This document shows positions 63,244-64,000 of a stretch of 64,000 nucleotides of DNA, in pieces; positions within the stretch are counted from its first letter, which is position 1; each line of letters begins with the position of its first letter. Origin of the DNA: Adiantum capillus-veneris. Its lineage: Eukaryota; Streptophyta; Polypodiopsida; Polypodiales; Pteridaceae. Below the pieces are notes generated by a model that had not been told where the DNA came from, ran no database searches, and was given only the letters and a program-made list of their open reading frames with translations. The position numbers were made by a program, and so were the translations under genes. The stretch lies in contig CM043944.1 of assembly GCA_014529385.2 (NCBI GenBank), positions 65,182,248-65,246,247 of the forward strand, written 5' to 3'.

Positions 63244-64000
63244 AGCAAGTCACACACAAAGTCAGTTCTTGAATGTTGGAACTGCGGCAAGAAAGGCCAA
63301 GTCAAGAAGGATTGTTGGTCCAAGAAGAAGAAGGAGACAGAGTCTCAAGACAACAATCCAACATCAGCGGCCAATGTGGCACGTAAAGTAGAGCAAGATG
63401 CTCTAATTCTCTCATTAGACGATGTGTCTAATTCTTGGATAGTAGATTCCAAGGCTTCATTCCATGCGACACCACACAAGCAACATTTCCAAGACTACAC
63501 CAAAGGTAATTTTGGGTATGTATACATGGGAGATGATGAAGCTTGTGAGATTGTCGGCAAAGGTACAGTTTCTATCCAAACTACTAACGGAAATGAATGG
63601 AAGCTTAAAGATGTTAGGCATGTTCCTTCTCTTTGCAAAAATTTAATCTCTACAAGACAATTGGATGATCAAGGTCACAACATTGCATTCGGAAACAAAC
63701 GGTGGAAGATGTCAAAAGGATCTTTGGTGGTTGCCAAGGGAGAAAAGGTCGGTACACTTTACTTGTGTACTGTTAGCAGGAAACCTTCAGCTTGTGCAGC
63801 AACTACAGAAGTTGACAGTGTAGTGTGGCACTACCGGCTTGGGCATATGAGTGCCAAAGGAATGCAAATCCTTCAAACAAAGAAGCTTCTACCAGGTTTG
63901 AAAGAAGTGGACTTAGAGTTCTGTGAAGATTGTGTTTATGGTAAACTAAAGAGGGTAGAATTTCAAAAATCAGGAAATGAAAGAAAAAATAAAAAACTTG
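63244..64000 (+). pseudogene. Copia knuckle, protease and pre-integrase (third copy), runs off the window
   Basis: After the stop the frame continues ECWNCGKKGQVKKDC (knuckle His replaced by Gln). The protease active site reads DSKAS instead of DSGAS. The pre-integrase domain is well kept (WHYRLGHMSAKGM, CEDCVYGKLKRVEF), better than in the 29 kb copy. The sequence ends at 64000 where integrase would start. Confidence 0.87.

Overview
The window looks like nuclear DNA of a land plant, in a repeat-rich stretch between genes. The evidence is one plant-specific VQ-motif gene at the left edge and plant-type LTR retrotransposons: a Ty1/copia element primed by initiator tRNA-Met, a chromodomain Ty3/gypsy element, and a Tat-like Ty3/gypsy element with two RNase H domains. 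There are also many L1-type LINE copies with DUF4283/zinc-knuckle ORF1, endonuclease, reverse transcriptase (RT) and zf-RVT domains, and very many GA/CT/TA/TG microsatellites. I could not place the species. I saw no bacterial genes, CRISPR array, rRNA or tRNA gene.

Layout. 0.1-1.5 kb: VQ-motif gene (minus) and its upstream region. 1.5-8.8 kb: LINE 3' ends, a degenerate GATAACT-type repeat, a possible last exon of an unknown gene, an old LINE fragment and a decayed copia LTR with a gag remnant. 9.0-19.7 kb: a chromovirus whose LTRs carry arrays of heat-shock-element half-sites just upstream of the TATA box. It is interrupted at 11.3-16.0 kb by an oppositely oriented, non-autonomous LTR element with an unknown, decayed ORF. 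19.7-26.1 kb: a dispersed repeat holding a 3.5 kb LINE (minus, 14-bp target duplication), then another LINE 3' piece. 26.9-38.0 kb: LINE pieces, the largest split by a complete copia element (28.5-34.2 kb, TSD GGATG). 38.0-43.0 kb: sparse, with one LINE tail, a rearranged second copy of the dispersed repeat and microsatellites. 43.06-54.52 kb: a young-looking Tat-like element (minus) with 2.5 kb LTRs and four small ORFs, in two paralogous pairs, between the primer site and gag. 55.2-56.5 kb: a non-coding TIR element of CACTA type. 57.5-58.1 kb: a 5'-truncated LINE with a 17-bp TSD. 58.9-62.1 kb: a LINE (minus) containing a copia solo LTR partly duplicated together with LINE flank. 62.1-64 kb: the beginning of another copia element, running off the window.

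How the parts relate. Apart from the VQ gene, nearly everything recognisable is transposon-derived and mostly broken (stops, frameshifts, lost catalytic residues, internal deletions). The points most worth a second look are: (1) the Tat-like element's extra ORF cassette; (2) heat-shock-element arrays in the chromovirus LTRs; (3) a two-hairpin 3' end shared by the LINE copies, with compensatory base changes and nearly fixed spacing; (4) the CACTA-type element at 55.2 kb. All similarity statements come from reading the sequence and translations by eye; no database search was run.
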